Of a stretch of DNA of 46,523 nucleotides, positions 37,787 to 45,782 are shown piece by piece. The number at the start of each line of letters is the position of its first letter. The stretch's first letter is position 1. The stretch is taken from contig CALMUW010000041.1 of NCBI GenBank assembly GCA_937872985.1, positions 1-46,523 on the forward strand, in the 5' to 3' direction. This DNA is from an uncultured Alphaproteobacteria bacterium. Lineage in GTDB: Bacteria; Pseudomonadota; Alphaproteobacteria; Rhizobiales; Aestuariivirgaceae. Below the pieces are notes generated by a model. It saw nothing but the letters and a program-made list of their open reading frames with translations. It was not told the origin of the DNA and ran no database searches. Position numbers and translations under genes: made by a program.

Positions 37787-37801
37787 TTAAAAGAAGGTTA
37801 A
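37787..37801 (-). promoter_or_regulatory. CtrA box upstream of the candidate sRNA
   Basis: TTAAAAGAAGGTTAA, an exact TTAA-N7-TTAA match, 4 bases past the stop of the DUF1192 gene, in intergenic sequence. It is positioned as the -35 region of a CtrA-activated promoter reading minus. Confidence 0.6.
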
Positions 37802-37805
37802 CGCG

Positions 37806-38042
37806 TCAGCCGGTGGTTGCCCGCGGCGGGCGGGGCAACGCCCCCGGGGTGGTGGGGCACGGTTTGAACAGGGCATCGGCGGCGGCCCCGCCGGACTGCT
37901 TGCGGGCCATTTCGGCACGCACCCGGGTGATCTCCTCATCAAGGGCCACGAGGCGCTGTTCCAATTCGGCCAGGCCCATGTTGTCCAGTTTCTCGCCGAT
38001 CACCATCTGCGGTTTTGGCTTCGGCAGGTCATCAGGGTCCAT
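37806..38042 (-). CDS. DUF1192 small protein
   Basis: A 78-residue protein: MDPDDLPKPKPQMVIGEKLDNMGLAELEQRLVALDEEITRVRAEMARKQ, then a proline-rich tail. The DLPKP start and the short coiled coil LAELEQRLVALDEEI are the DUF1192 pattern, seen widely in alphaproteobacteria; the function is unknown. It is divergent from the quinone oxidoreductase gene. A much longer frame continues upstream but lacks homology, so the start at 38042 is used. Confidence 0.85.
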   Translation of the reverse strand: MDPDDLPKPKPQMVIGEKLDNMGLAELEQRLVALDEEITRVRAEMARKQSGGAAADALFKPCPTTPGALPRPPRATTG

Positions 38043-38120
38043 GGGCGGCCTCCATGCGGATTGCTTGTGCCCAGACTGCCCCAAGTCTAAACCCCGCTCA
38101 AGGGATTGAGGATTGCGCCC

Positions 38121-39101
38121 ATGACCATGATGACCGCCATTGCCATCACCGCGCCGGGGGGGCCCGAGGTATTGCAGCCCGTGCACCTGCCGAGGCCGGC
38201 ACCGGGGCCGGGTGAAATCCTGATCCGGGTGCGGGCGGCAGGCGTCAACCGGCCCGACGTGATGCAGCGCAAGGGACTTTACCCGGCACCGCCGGGGGCA
38301 CCGGAAACGCCGGGACTGGAGGTGGCGGGCGAGGTGGCGGCCCTGGGTTCGGGTGTCACGCGCTGGCAGGCGGGCGATGCCGTCTGCGCGCTGGTGCCGG
38401 GCGGCGGCTATGCCGACTATTGCGTGGCGGCGGCGGACAATGCGCTGCCGGTGCCCCTGGGCCTGTCCTTTGAGCAGGCGGGAGCCATGCCCGAAACCTA
38501 TTTCACCGTCTGGACCAATGTGTTCGAGCGCGGGCGGCTGCAACCGGGCGAAACGCTGCTGGTCCATGGCGGGGCGGGCGGCATCGGCACCACGGCCATT
38601 CAACTGGGCCACGCCTTCGGCGCGCGGGTCATCACCACGGTGGGCAGCGCTGACAAGGCCAAGGTGTGCGAGGGGCTGGGCGCCATGCTCGCCATCAATT
38701 ACCGCGCCGAGGATTTCCTGGCCGTGCTTAAGGAAAGGAAGATCGCGCCCGATGTCATCCTCGATGTGGTGGGCGGCGATTATGTGGCAAAGAACATCAG
38801 GGCCGCGGCGCCCGATGGCCGCATCGTCAATATCGCCTTCCAGAACGGCTTCAAGGTGGAGGTGGACCTGATGCCGCTGATGCTGAAGCGCCTGACGCTC
38901 ACCGGCTCGACGCTGAGGCCGCGCAGCGTGGCCGAGAAGGCCGGAATTGCGCGCGCCCTGGAAGAGCAAGTCTGGCCGCTGCTGGCCCAGGGCCGGTGCC
39001 TGCCGGTGGTGGAGCGCACCTTTCCACTGGCCGAGGCGGCGGCGGCACACGCGCTGATGGAATCATCGACGCATACGGGAAAAATCGTTCTTGTTCCGTG
39101 A
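38121..39101 (+). CDS. NAD(P)H quinone oxidoreductase, PIG3 family
   Basis: A 326-residue zinc-free medium-chain dehydrogenase. The N-terminal GroES-like domain has AAGVNRPDVMQRKGLYPAPPGAPETPGLEVAGEV. The nucleotide-binding domain has LLVHGGAGGIGTTAIQLGHAFGARVITTVGS. It resembles the PIG3/TIGR02824 clade of NADPH-dependent quinone reductases. Three ATGs occur within 10 bases at the start (38121, 38127, 38130); GAGGA at 38108-38112 favours 38121. In many alphaproteobacteria it lies near trcR, as here. Confidence 0.9.
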   Translation: MTMMTAIAITAPGGPEVLQPVHLPRPAPGPGEILIRVRAAGVNRPDVMQRKGLYPAPPGAPETPGLEVAGEVAALGSGVTRWQAGDAVCALVPGGGYADYCVAAADNALPVPLGLSFEQAGAMPETYFTVWTNVFERGRLQPGETLLVHGGAGGIGTTAIQLGHAFGARVITTVGSADKAKVCEGLGAMLAINYRAEDFLAVLKERKIAPDVILDVVGGDYVAKNIRAAAPDGRIVNIAFQNGFKVEVDLMPLMLKRLTLTGSTLRPRSVAEKAGIARALEEQVWPLLAQGRCLPVVERTFPLAEAAAAHALMESSTHTGKIVLVP

Positions 39102-39112
39102 GCGGAAGACCG

Positions 39113-39141
39113 TGGACAGGAACACATGAGCCGCCTATATA
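39113..39141 (+). promoter_or_regulatory. Probable promoter of trcR
   Basis: TGGACA (39113-39118), 17-bp spacer and TATATA (39136-39141). Transcription would begin near 39148. Confidence 0.55.
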
Positions 39142-39212
39142 GAGCCATCCCCTGAGTTTTAGGATTTTACGATTGGAGCCCTCGAAAGCCGGTTCCGAAG
39201 GAGAGAAAGAAC

Positions 39213-39974
39213 ATGTCGCGCTCGCCCCTCATGCCCAAGGCCACCGCCGTGTGGCTGGTTGAAAACACCGCGCTCAGCTTCCGCCAGATCGCCGACTACA
39301 CCAATCTGCACGAGCTGGAAGTGAAGGGCATTGCCGATGGCGACGTGGCGGCGGGCATCAAGGGCCTCGACCCGGTGACCGGCGGCCAGTTGACCCGCGA
39401 GGAAATCGAGAAGGGCGAGGCCGATCCCAGCTATCGCCTGCACCTGCTTGAATCCAAGGTGAACATTCCGGTGAAGCGCTCCACCTCTGGCCCACGCTAT
39501 ACGCCGGTGTCGCGCCGGGGCGAGCGGCCGGACGCCATTGCCTGGCTGTTGCGCCATCACCCGGAACTGCCGGAATCGGCCATCATGAAGCTGGTCGGCA
39601 CCACCAAGAGCACCATTGCCGCAGTCAAGGACCGCAGCCACTGGAATTCCGCCAACATCAAGCCGGTGGACCCGGTGACGCTGGGTCTGTGCTCGCAGCT
39701 TGAACTGGACTTCGCGGTGCAGAAGGCGGCGCGCAAGCTCGGCCGTGGCCAGACGCCGGATGCCGAAGCGCCGCGCACCCTGATCCCGGCGGCCGAAGTG
39801 GCGGGCACGGCGGCCCATCAGGCGGCCCAGGCCGCCGCCGAGGAGGCGCGCGCCAAGGCCGCCGCCGAAGCAGCGGAACAGGCCGCGCCCGTCAAGCGCG
39901 AGGAGGAGCCGCAGTATGACGCGGACTCGGTCTTCGCCAAACTGAAATCGCTGAAGCTCGACAGCAAGGATTGA
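39213..39974 (+). CDS. trcR: TrcR-like cell-cycle transcriptional regulator (DUF1013)
   Basis: A 253-residue DUF1013 protein. The conserved first 180 residues include MPKATAVWLVENTALSFRQIADYTNLHELEVKGIADGDVA, a helix-turn-helix-like start, then RPDAIAWLLRHHPELPESAIMKLVGTTKSTIAAVKDRSHWN, LGLCSQLELDFAVQKAARK. An Ala/Glu-rich coiled coil follows, and a short conserved end VFAKLKSLKL. Members are annotated as TrcR, a regulator linked to ctrA transcription. It has a strong ribosome binding site (AAGGAG near 39199) and its own promoter and terminator. Confidence 0.9.
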   Translation: MSRSPLMPKATAVWLVENTALSFRQIADYTNLHELEVKGIADGDVAAGIKGLDPVTGGQLTREEIEKGEADPSYRLHLLESKVNIPVKRSTSGPRYTPVSRRGERPDAIAWLLRHHPELPESAIMKLVGTTKSTIAAVKDRSHWNSANIKPVDPVTLGLCSQLELDFAVQKAARKLGRGQTPDAEAPRTLIPAAEVAGTAAHQAAQAAAEEARAKAAAEAAEQAAPVKREEEPQYDADSVFAKLKSLKLDSKD

Positions 39975-39995
39975 TCCGCAGACGGATGAAATTGC

Positions 39996-40026
39996 AAGGC
40001 GGGCTGAAAGGCCCGCCTTTTCTATT
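39996..40026 (+). terminator. Intrinsic terminator of trcR
   Basis: Perfect 9-bp stem AAGGCGGGC/GCCCGCCTT with loop TGAAAG, followed by TTCTATTT. The stop codon of the converging HNH gene overlaps its U-tract. Confidence 0.87.
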
Positions 40027-40690
40027 TCATTTGGTGCTCTTCAAAGCTGGAATAACGTCTCTGCCCGGCTGATTTTCTTGCCTTTCCCAGGATCGTTCCA
40101 TCAATCCTTCTCTGAAGGTATTCTACCAGCCGGTCGAATTTTTGAGTGCTAATGTGCTTCCATGCTGCGCCGAACTCTCTCTCTATTGCCTTAGGCAGAA
40201 GAAAGTATTTCATTTTCTGACCTGCGTCGACGCGCTTGTATTCATGATAACGATCTATGAGATACTTGACGTAGTTATGCTTTTCCAGGTCGGAACCAAT
40301 TGATCCTGATGGAGGGGATGTTTTTACGGTCGTCCGCTTCGTTTGAAGCGTAATAACATTTGCAACGAACCCTTGGTTTCCACCATGCACTGTGACGGAC
40401 TGCTTGTTCGAACTGGTCAATTGACCGCGGTTTGGGTGTGTGAATATTTGACGCTGAGCTTTTGCAGCGAGAATTTCTTGTATAGAAATTTTGCCATCTT
40501 CAATTTTTTGATGGCAATTAGCGCAGACCAATATGAGGTTTTCAGCTTGGTGCTCTTTGACGTGGGCGTGAGGAGTGATGTGATGGATTTGCAGAGCGGC
40601 TACATCAGATTCATCACAAAACGGACAATGGGATCCGAACTGCTGATAGATTTCTTTCGTCAATCGTTTTGGAAGAGATTTTCTGACCAT
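40022..40690 (-). CDS. HNH endonuclease family protein, AT-rich accessory gene
   Basis: A 222-residue protein. The N-terminal HNH/zinc-ribbon domain covers about residues 15-75: CPFCDE, then LQIHHITPHAHVKEHQAENLILVCANCHQKIE, with two CXXC pairs and the His-His of the catalytic core. The C-terminal 130 residues (NYVKYLIDRYHEYKRVDAGQKMKYFLLPKAIEREFGAAWKHIS, then LVEYLQRRIDG) are helical and not recognised. Codon use is strongly AT-rich, unlike every neighbour, so recent transfer is likely. The ATG at 40690 begins the basic MVRKSLPKRLTKE; longer starts are improbable. Its substrate and any defence role are unknown. Confidence 0.82.
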   Translation of the reverse strand: MVRKSLPKRLTKEIYQQFGSHCPFCDESDVAALQIHHITPHAHVKEHQAENLILVCANCHQKIEDGKISIQEILAAKAQRQIFTHPNRGQLTSSNKQSVTVHGGNQGFVANVITLQTKRTTVKTSPPSGSIGSDLEKHNYVKYLIDRYHEYKRVDAGQKMKYFLLPKAIEREFGAAWKHISTQKFDRLVEYLQRRIDGTILGKARKSAGQRRYSSFEEHQMK

Positions 40691-40705
40691 ATTTAGACAT
40701 CCAAA

Positions 40706-40784
40706 AGCGCATTTGAGTCTACATAAACGATATATAATAAATATATTATATTGTCCAATTGAGTGTTTTATTCCTAAATGCGCT
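40706..40784. repeat. Inverted repeats in the AT-rich leader of the HNH gene
   Basis: AGCGCATTT (40706-40714) and its exact inverse AAATGCGCT (40776-40784) frame a very AT-rich stretch that holds a second inverted repeat, ATATAATA...TATTATAT (about 40731-40750). They could be operator sites or the edge of the transferred segment. Confidence 0.4.
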
Positions 40785-40796
40785 GAGAGGCCCTGG

Positions 40797-41423
40797 TCAG
40801 GCACTGGGCCTCTTGGCCAGCAAGAGGCCGAGGCCGAAGGCCATCATCATGCTGCCGGAGACGCGGTTGAACCAGCGCAATGTGGCGGGCTGGCGCATGA
40901 ACGGGCCGAGGCGCGCGCCGAGCAGCGCATAGAGCGCGATCGACACCACCTCCAGCATCAGGAAGGTGACGCCCATGATGAGGAAGCTCGCGCTGTAGTG
41001 TTCGGGCACGATGAACTGCGGAAAGAAGGCGGTGAAGATCAGGATGGCCTTGGGATTGCCCATGGCCACCCAGAATTCCTGACCGGCCAGTTGCCACAGG
41101 CTCTTTGGGGGAGCGCTGTCCAGGGCGATGATGGACGGGGCGCGAGCCAGCAGCAGCCTGATGCCGAGATAGAAAAGATAGGCGGCACCGATGACCTTGA
41201 TCACGGTGAAGGCCGCCGCGCTGGCGGCCAATAGCGCGCCCAGTCCCACGGCGGTGATGGCGATCATGACGGCAAAGGCGAGATTGCGGCCCTGTGCCGC
41301 GATGATGGCGCGCAGCGCCCCGCCGCGCGCCGCGTTGGTCAGCGCCAGCAGGTTGTTGGGCCCGAAGGCCATGTTCAGCGCAAAGCAGGCGGGCACGAAA
41401 ATGAGCCAGGTATGAAGCGGCAT
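40797..41423 (-). CDS. LysE/RhtB family amino-acid exporter
   Basis: A 208-residue inner-membrane protein with about six helices. It has the family's FGPNNLLALTNAARGG motif after helix 1, the AAYLFYLGIRLLLAR block near residue 75, and GNPKAILIFTAFFPQFI near 125. LysE/RhtB proteins export amino acids or similar small molecules; the substrate is unknown. The start codon lies 11 bases after the last base of the prpE terminator, so it needs a promoter in or beyond that hairpin. Confidence 0.9.
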   Translation of the reverse strand: MPLHTWLIFVPACFALNMAFGPNNLLALTNAARGGALRAIIAAQGRNLAFAVMIAITAVGLGALLAASAAAFTVIKVIGAAYLFYLGIRLLLARAPSIIALDSAPPKSLWQLAGQEFWVAMGNPKAILIFTAFFPQFIVPEHYSASFLIMGVTFLMLEVVSIALYALLGARLGPFMRQPATLRWFNRVSGSMMMAFGLGLLLAKRPSA

Positions 41424-41433
41424 GAAGCCTCAC

Positions 41434-41465
41434 AAAAACCCCCTCCCTGAACGGTCAGGGAGGGG
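41434..41465 (-). terminator. Intrinsic terminator of prpE
   Basis: Perfect 11-bp stem (CCCCTCCCTGA with TCAGGGAGGGG) and a 4-nt loop, followed on the minus strand by GTTTTT. It lies 18 bases past the prpE stop. Confidence 0.87.
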
Positions 41466-41483
41466 CATGGCGGCTGGGCGCGT

Positions 41484-43403
41484 TCAGGCCCCCAGGCCCT
41501 TGTCGCGCAAGGCCTTGGTGATCTCGTCGAGAATGGCGGGATCGTCGATGGTGGTCGGCATTTTCCACGGCTCGTTGTCGGCGATCTTGCGCATGGTGGA
41601 GCGCAGGATCTTGCCGGAACGGGTCTTGGGCAGGCGCGGCACCACCATGGCCGTCCTGAGCGAGGCGACGGCGCCGATCTTGTCGCGGATGAGCTGGATG
41701 CATTCCTTCTCGACCTCGGCGGCGGTCTTGGTCACGCCCGCCTTCAGCACCACGAAGCCCACCGGCACATGGCCCTTCAACTGGTCTACCACGCCGATGA
41801 CGGCGCATTCCGCCACATTGGGGTGCGAGGCCAGAACCTCCTCCATGCCGCCGGTGGAGAGACGGTGACCGGCGACGTTGATGATGTCGTCGGTGCGCGA
41901 CATGATGTAGAGATAGCCGTCCTCGTCCTTGTAGCCCGCGTCCGCCGTTTCGTAATAGCCGGGGAAGTGTTCGAGATAGCTGCGCTTGAACCGCTCGGTA
42001 TTGCCCCACAGGGTGGTGAGGCAGGAGGGCGGCAGCGGCAGCTTCACGCAGATGGCGCCCAGCGTGCCGGGGGCCACTTCATGGCCGCCCTCATCGAGGA
42101 TGTGAATCTCATAGCCGGGCATGGCCACGGTGGGCGAACCATATTTCACCGGCAGCATGCCAAGACCCACCGGATTGGCGGCAATGGCCCAGCCGGTCTC
42201 GGTCTGCCACCAGTGGTCCACCACCGGCACCTTCAGGTGCTTCTCGGCCCACATGATGGTGTCGGGGTCGGCGCGCTCACCCGCCAGGAACAGGGTGCGC
42301 AGCGAGGAGATGTCGTATTTCTTCAGGTATTCCGCTTCCGGGTCTTCCTTCTTGATGGCGCGGAAGGCGGTGGGCGCGGTGAACAGCGCCGACACCTTGT
42401 ATTCCTCGATGACGCGCCAGAAGGTGCCGGGGTCCGGTGTGCCCACCGGCTTGCCCTCGAAGAGAATGGTGGTCGCCCCGTGCAGGAGCGGCGCATAGCA
42501 GATGTAGCTGTGGCCCACGACCCAGCCGACGTCCGAGGCGGCCCAGAAAACCTCGCCCGGCTTGATGTCGTAAATGGCATCCATGGACCACTTGAGCGCG
42601 GTCATGTGGCCGCCGTTGTCGCGCACCACGCCCTTGGGCTGGCCGGTGGTGCCGGAGGTGTAGAGGATATAGAGCGGGTCGGTGGCCTTGACCCCGGCGC
42701 AGGCGGCCTTGCGGGCGTGGCCGCGCTCGATGCGGGCGAGGCTGGCCCAGTCGTGGTCGCGGCCCGCGATCAGATCGGCCCGCACCTGATCGCGCTGATA
42801 GACCAGCACATGGTTGGGCTTGTGGGCCGCCACCTCGATGGCCTGATCGACCAGCGGCTTATAGGGGATGACGCGATTGGGCTCGATGCCGCAGGAGGCG
42901 GTGAGCAGCACCTTGGGCTGGGCGTCGTTCAGGCGCACGGCCAGTTCGGCGGGGGCAAAGCCGCCGAAGACCACGGAATGAATGGCACCGATGCGGGCGC
43001 AGGCCAGCATGCCGAAGAGGGCCTGGGGAATCATCGGCATGTAGAGCAGCACGCGGTCGCCGCGCTGCACGCCGAGGTCCTGCAGCACGGCGGCGAGAAC
43101 CGAGACCTTCTCCAGCACTTCGGCATAGGTGAAGGTCTGCTTGGTGTTGGTCACCGGGCTGTCGTAGATGATGGCGGTGCGGCCGCCGTTGCCGTCGATC
43201 ACATGGCGGTCGAGCGCGTTGTAGCAGGTGTTGCATTCGCCGCCGACGAACCAGTGGTCCAGGCCTTCGGCATCGCGCTCATGCACCTTGTCCCAGGGCT
43301 TCTGCCAGTCGATGGCGCGCGCCGCCTCGGCCCAGAAGCCGTGCGGGTCGCTGATCCAGCGGTCATAGGTTTCCTGATAGCGGCTCTTGACGGTCTTGGG
43401 CAT
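41484..43403 (-). CDS. prpE: Propionyl-CoA synthetase
   Basis: A 639-residue acyl-CoA synthetase of the acetyl-CoA synthetase subfamily. It has the P-loop LYILYTSGTTGQPKGVVRDNGGH, the SDVGWVVGHSYICYAPLLHGATTI block, DHWWQTETGWAIA, and the catalytic, often acetyl-regulated Lys598 in KTRSGKILRSTMRKIA. VVRDNGGHMTALKWSM and the short N-terminus separate PrpE from Acs. It activates propionate (and more slowly acetate) to the CoA ester. The ATG at 43403 follows GAGGGAGAG; a longer frame upstream is unlikely. A bulged palindrome lies just before the ribosome binding site. No methylcitrate-cycle gene is adjacent. Confidence 0.93.
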   Translation of the reverse strand: MPKTVKSRYQETYDRWISDPHGFWAEAARAIDWQKPWDKVHERDAEGLDHWFVGGECNTCYNALDRHVIDGNGGRTAIIYDSPVTNTKQTFTYAEVLEKVSVLAAVLQDLGVQRGDRVLLYMPMIPQALFGMLACARIGAIHSVVFGGFAPAELAVRLNDAQPKVLLTASCGIEPNRVIPYKPLVDQAIEVAAHKPNHVLVYQRDQVRADLIAGRDHDWASLARIERGHARKAACAGVKATDPLYILYTSGTTGQPKGVVRDNGGHMTALKWSMDAIYDIKPGEVFWAASDVGWVVGHSYICYAPLLHGATTILFEGKPVGTPDPGTFWRVIEEYKVSALFTAPTAFRAIKKEDPEAEYLKKYDISSLRTLFLAGERADPDTIMWAEKHLKVPVVDHWWQTETGWAIAANPVGLGMLPVKYGSPTVAMPGYEIHILDEGGHEVAPGTLGAICVKLPLPPSCLTTLWGNTERFKRSYLEHFPGYYETADAGYKDEDGYLYIMSRTDDIINVAGHRLSTGGMEEVLASHPNVAECAVIGVVDQLKGHVPVGFVVLKAGVTKTAAEVEKECIQLIRDKIGAVASLRTAMVVPRLPKTRSGKILRSTMRKIADNEPWKMPTTIDDPAILDEITKALRDKGLGA

Positions 43404-43416
43404 GACAACTCTCCCT

Positions 43417-43437
43417 CGGGAAAGATGCATCTTCCCG
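43417..43437. promoter_or_regulatory. Palindrome upstream of prpE
   Basis: A near-perfect inverted repeat centred on ATGCAT (43425-43430): arms CGGGAAAGATG and CATCTTCCCG, with one extra A. It ends 14 bases before the prpE start, next to the ribosome binding site. It could be an operator or an mRNA hairpin. Confidence 0.4.
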
Positions 43438-43593
43438 CAGGGGCCGTCATGGATGCAAGGGCAGGAGGGACTAGCAATTTGTCTCATCCGCCAAAGGTTA
43501 CAATTGCTCTGGCAGGGACAGACCGGAGCACTTGTGCCCCGGAACCGGCCCCCGCCGCAGGGCAGGGGCCGAAAGCACGGTGGGCGGGGCTTG

Positions 43594-43776
43594 TCAGCCC
43601 TTGGCCTTGGCCTCTTTCTCGAGGTGCAGGATTTCGTCCTTCAGCTTCAGCTTGCGCCGCTTGATCTCGTGAATCTCTTCATCCGAGGAAGCCGGGTGGG
43701 CCATGGCGTCGGCCAGTTCGACCTCCAGTGCCTTATGTTTGGCGTGGAGTTCCTCGAGATGTGCTTGAAGGGTCAT
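43594..43776 (-). CDS. DUF465 (YdcH-like) small protein
   Basis: A 60-residue coiled-coil protein: MTLQAHLEELHAKHKALEVELADAMAHPASSDEEIHEIKRRKLKLKDEILHLEKEAK. It fits the DUF465 family, whose hallmark is two antiparallel helices and the late KRRKLKLKDEI motif. The function is unknown. Two ATGs adjoin (43779, 43776); AGGAGG lies 5 bases from the second, which is chosen. A second DUF465 gene lies divergently 121 bases away. Confidence 0.88.
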   Translation of the reverse strand: MTLQAHLEELHAKHKALEVELADAMAHPASSDEEIHEIKRRKLKLKDEILHLEKEAKAKG

Positions 43777-43897
43777 CATGTCCTCCTCACAGGGTTAATC
43801 ATGGCCGGAATCATGACATAGAAGTGGGGACTTGTCGAACCTGTTTCAAAGGCATAGTTGAACAGTCTATGAAGATCGGCGGCCCGGCCCGGAACCC

Positions 43898-44116
43898 ATG
43901 AGCAATACCCTTGACACCCTGCAGGAAGTGCACCTCCGGGCCAAGCTCCAGGCCCTGTTGCAGCAGCACCGCGACCTCGACGCCGCCATTACCGCGCTGC
44001 AGGAGGGGGCCAATCCCGACCCGTTCCAGATCCGGCGGCTGAAAAAGATGAAGCTCGACCTGAAGGACCAGATCATTCACATCGAAAACCTGTTGATTCC
44101 GGACATCATCGCATGA
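43898..44116 (+). CDS. DUF465 small protein, first gene of the pur operon
   Basis: A 72-residue coiled-coil protein with the DUF465 end [21 protein letters not shown]. It is a paralogue of the minus-strand gene next door, diverged in its N-terminal half. Its stop overlaps the purE start (ATGA), so it is translationally coupled to purE, an order seen across alphaproteobacteria. The function is unknown. Confidence 0.88.
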   Translation: MSNTLDTLQEVHLRAKLQALLQQHRDLDAAITALQEGANPDPFQIRRLKKMKLDLKDQIIHIENLLIPDIIA

Positions 44117-44616
44117 CTGCCAAGGCCGTTCCCCCGCCCGTCGCCATCATCATGGGCAGCCAGTCGGACTGGGACACCATGCGCCATGCCGCGAAGGTTC
44201 TGGATGACCTGGGGGTTGCCCATGTGGCGAAAATTGTCTCGGCCCACCGCACGCCGGAGCGGCTCTATGCCTTCGCCCGCGGGGCCAGGGCGCAGGGCTT
44301 CAAGGTGATCATTGCCGGGGCGGGCGGGGCGGCGCATCTGCCCGGCATGACGGCGGCCATGACGCCCTTGCCGGTGTTCGGCGTGCCGGTCGAATCAAAG
44401 GCCCTGTCGGGGCAGGATTCGCTCCTCTCCATCGTGCAGATGCCGGGCGGCATTCCGGTCGGCACGCTGGCCATCGGCAAGCCGGGGGCGATCAATGCCG
44501 GGCTGCTGGCGGCGGCGGTTCTGGCACTGCAAGACGAGGCGCTGGCGGCGCGTCTCGAGGCTTGGCGCGCGGCCCAGACCGGGGCCGTGGCTGAAACGCC
44601 CAAGGACGGGGACTGA
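44113..44616 (+). CDS. purE: N5-carboxyaminoimidazole ribonucleotide mutase
   Basis: A 167-residue class I PurE, which moves the carboxyl group of N5-CAIR to give CAIR in purine synthesis. Conserved segments are [81 protein letters not shown] and [11 protein letters not shown]. Its partner purK follows after 2 bases. Confidence 0.97.
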   Translation: MTAKAVPPPVAIIMGSQSDWDTMRHAAKVLDDLGVAHVAKIVSAHRTPERLYAFARGARAQGFKVIIAGAGGAAHLPGMTAAMTPLPVFGVPVESKALSGQDSLLSIVQMPGGIPVGTLAIGKPGAINAGLLAAAVLALQDEALAARLEAWRAAQTGAVAETPKDGD

Positions 44617-44618
44617 CC

Positions 44619-45701
44619 ATGAGGCTGGAAAAACCCCTGCCGCCGGGGTCCACCATCGGTATTCTCGGGGGCGGGCAATTGGGGCGGATGCTGACGCTGG
44701 CCGCCGCCCGCCTCGGCATCAAGTGTCACATCTACGCGCCGGAGGTAGACAGTCCCGCCTTTCAGGTGGCGGCGGCCCACAGCATCGCGCCCTATGACGA
44801 CTGGGAGGCCTTGGCGCGCTTTGCCGCCTCGGTGGAACTGGTCACCTATGAGTTTGAAAATGTGCCCGTAGCGCCCGCGGCCTTTCTGCCGGCGCGGGTT
44901 CCCCTGGCGCCCAACGCCGAAGCCTTGGCCACGGCCCAGGACCGGGTGAGTGAAAAGACCTTCATTTCCGGCCTGGGCATCGCGGTGGCGCCCTTTGCTG
45001 CGGTCAATTCGGTGGCCGAACTGGACGAGGCGCTGGTCCGCATGGGCCGACCCGCCATCCTGAAAACGCGGCGCTTCGGCTATGACGGCAAGGGCCAGAG
45101 CAAGATCGACCGGCAGAAAGCGGCGGCCACGGCACTGGCGGAGATCGATCTCGCCCCCGCCATTCTGGAAGGCTTCGTCAGTTTCGATCACGAGGTTTCG
45201 GTCATCGCGGCGCGGGGCTGGGATGGCGCGGTGGCGGTCTATGACGTGCCGCTGAACCGCCACGAAAACCACATTCTCGCCACCTCCACCGTGCCCTGCG
45301 GTCTTGATCCGGCGCTGGAGGCGGAGGCCAAGGCCATCGCGGCCAGGATACTCACCGCGCTGGATTATATCGGGGTCATGGGAATCGAGCTTTTCGCCGG
45401 GCAATTCGGCTTGATGGTCAATGAGATCGCGCCGCGCGTTCATAATTCCGGGCATTGGACCATGGATGCCTGCCTGGTCTCGCAGTTCGAGCAGCATATC
45501 CGGGCGGTCTGCGGCTGGCCCCTGGGCGATCCCGCGCGCCATTCCGATGTGGTGATGACCAACCTTCTGGGCGAGGCGATGCAGGAATGGCAGCGCCTGG
45601 CGCGGGAGCCGGGGGTGGGGCTCCACCTCTATGGCAAGACCGAGGCGCGGCGGGGACGGAAAATGGGGCATTACAACCGTCTCACCCCTCGACAGGCTTA
45701 A
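44619..45701 (+). CDS. purK: N5-carboxyaminoimidazole ribonucleotide synthase
   Basis: A 360-residue ATP-grasp enzyme that carboxylates AIR with bicarbonate to give N5-CAIR, the substrate of PurE. It has IGILGGGQLGRMLTLAAARLGIKCHIYAPE at the N-terminus, VTYEFENVP, the ATP-grasp loop KTRRFGYDGKGQSKI, and GIELFAGQFGLMVNEIAPRVHNSGHWTMDAC. Its first codon lies 2 bases after the purE stop. Confidence 0.96.
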   Translation: MRLEKPLPPGSTIGILGGGQLGRMLTLAAARLGIKCHIYAPEVDSPAFQVAAAHSIAPYDDWEALARFAASVELVTYEFENVPVAPAAFLPARVPLAPNAEALATAQDRVSEKTFISGLGIAVAPFAAVNSVAELDEALVRMGRPAILKTRRFGYDGKGQSKIDRQKAAATALAEIDLAPAILEGFVSFDHEVSVIAARGWDGAVAVYDVPLNRHENHILATSTVPCGLDPALEAEAKAIAARILTALDYIGVMGIELFAGQFGLMVNEIAPRVHNSGHWTMDACLVSQFEQHIRAVCGWPLGDPARHSDVVMTNLLGEAMQEWQRLAREPGVGLHLYGKTEARRGRKMGHYNRLTPRQA

Positions 45702-45782
45702 GACTCTGTGCTAACTCGCCGCCAGCTTTGACGGGGCCAGCCCCGCCGGTCCCATCAATTCATGCAATTTTGAGGTTCGCAC

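Noticed and set aside
40022..40796. Integrative element with attachment sites
   Set aside because: No integrase, no tRNA target and no direct repeats at the borders; only short inverted repeats were found.
40787..40812. Terminator of the LysE gene (GAGGCCC/GGGCCTC stem)
   Set aside because: The stem overlaps the 3' end of the gene, has a long loop and lacks a following U-tract.
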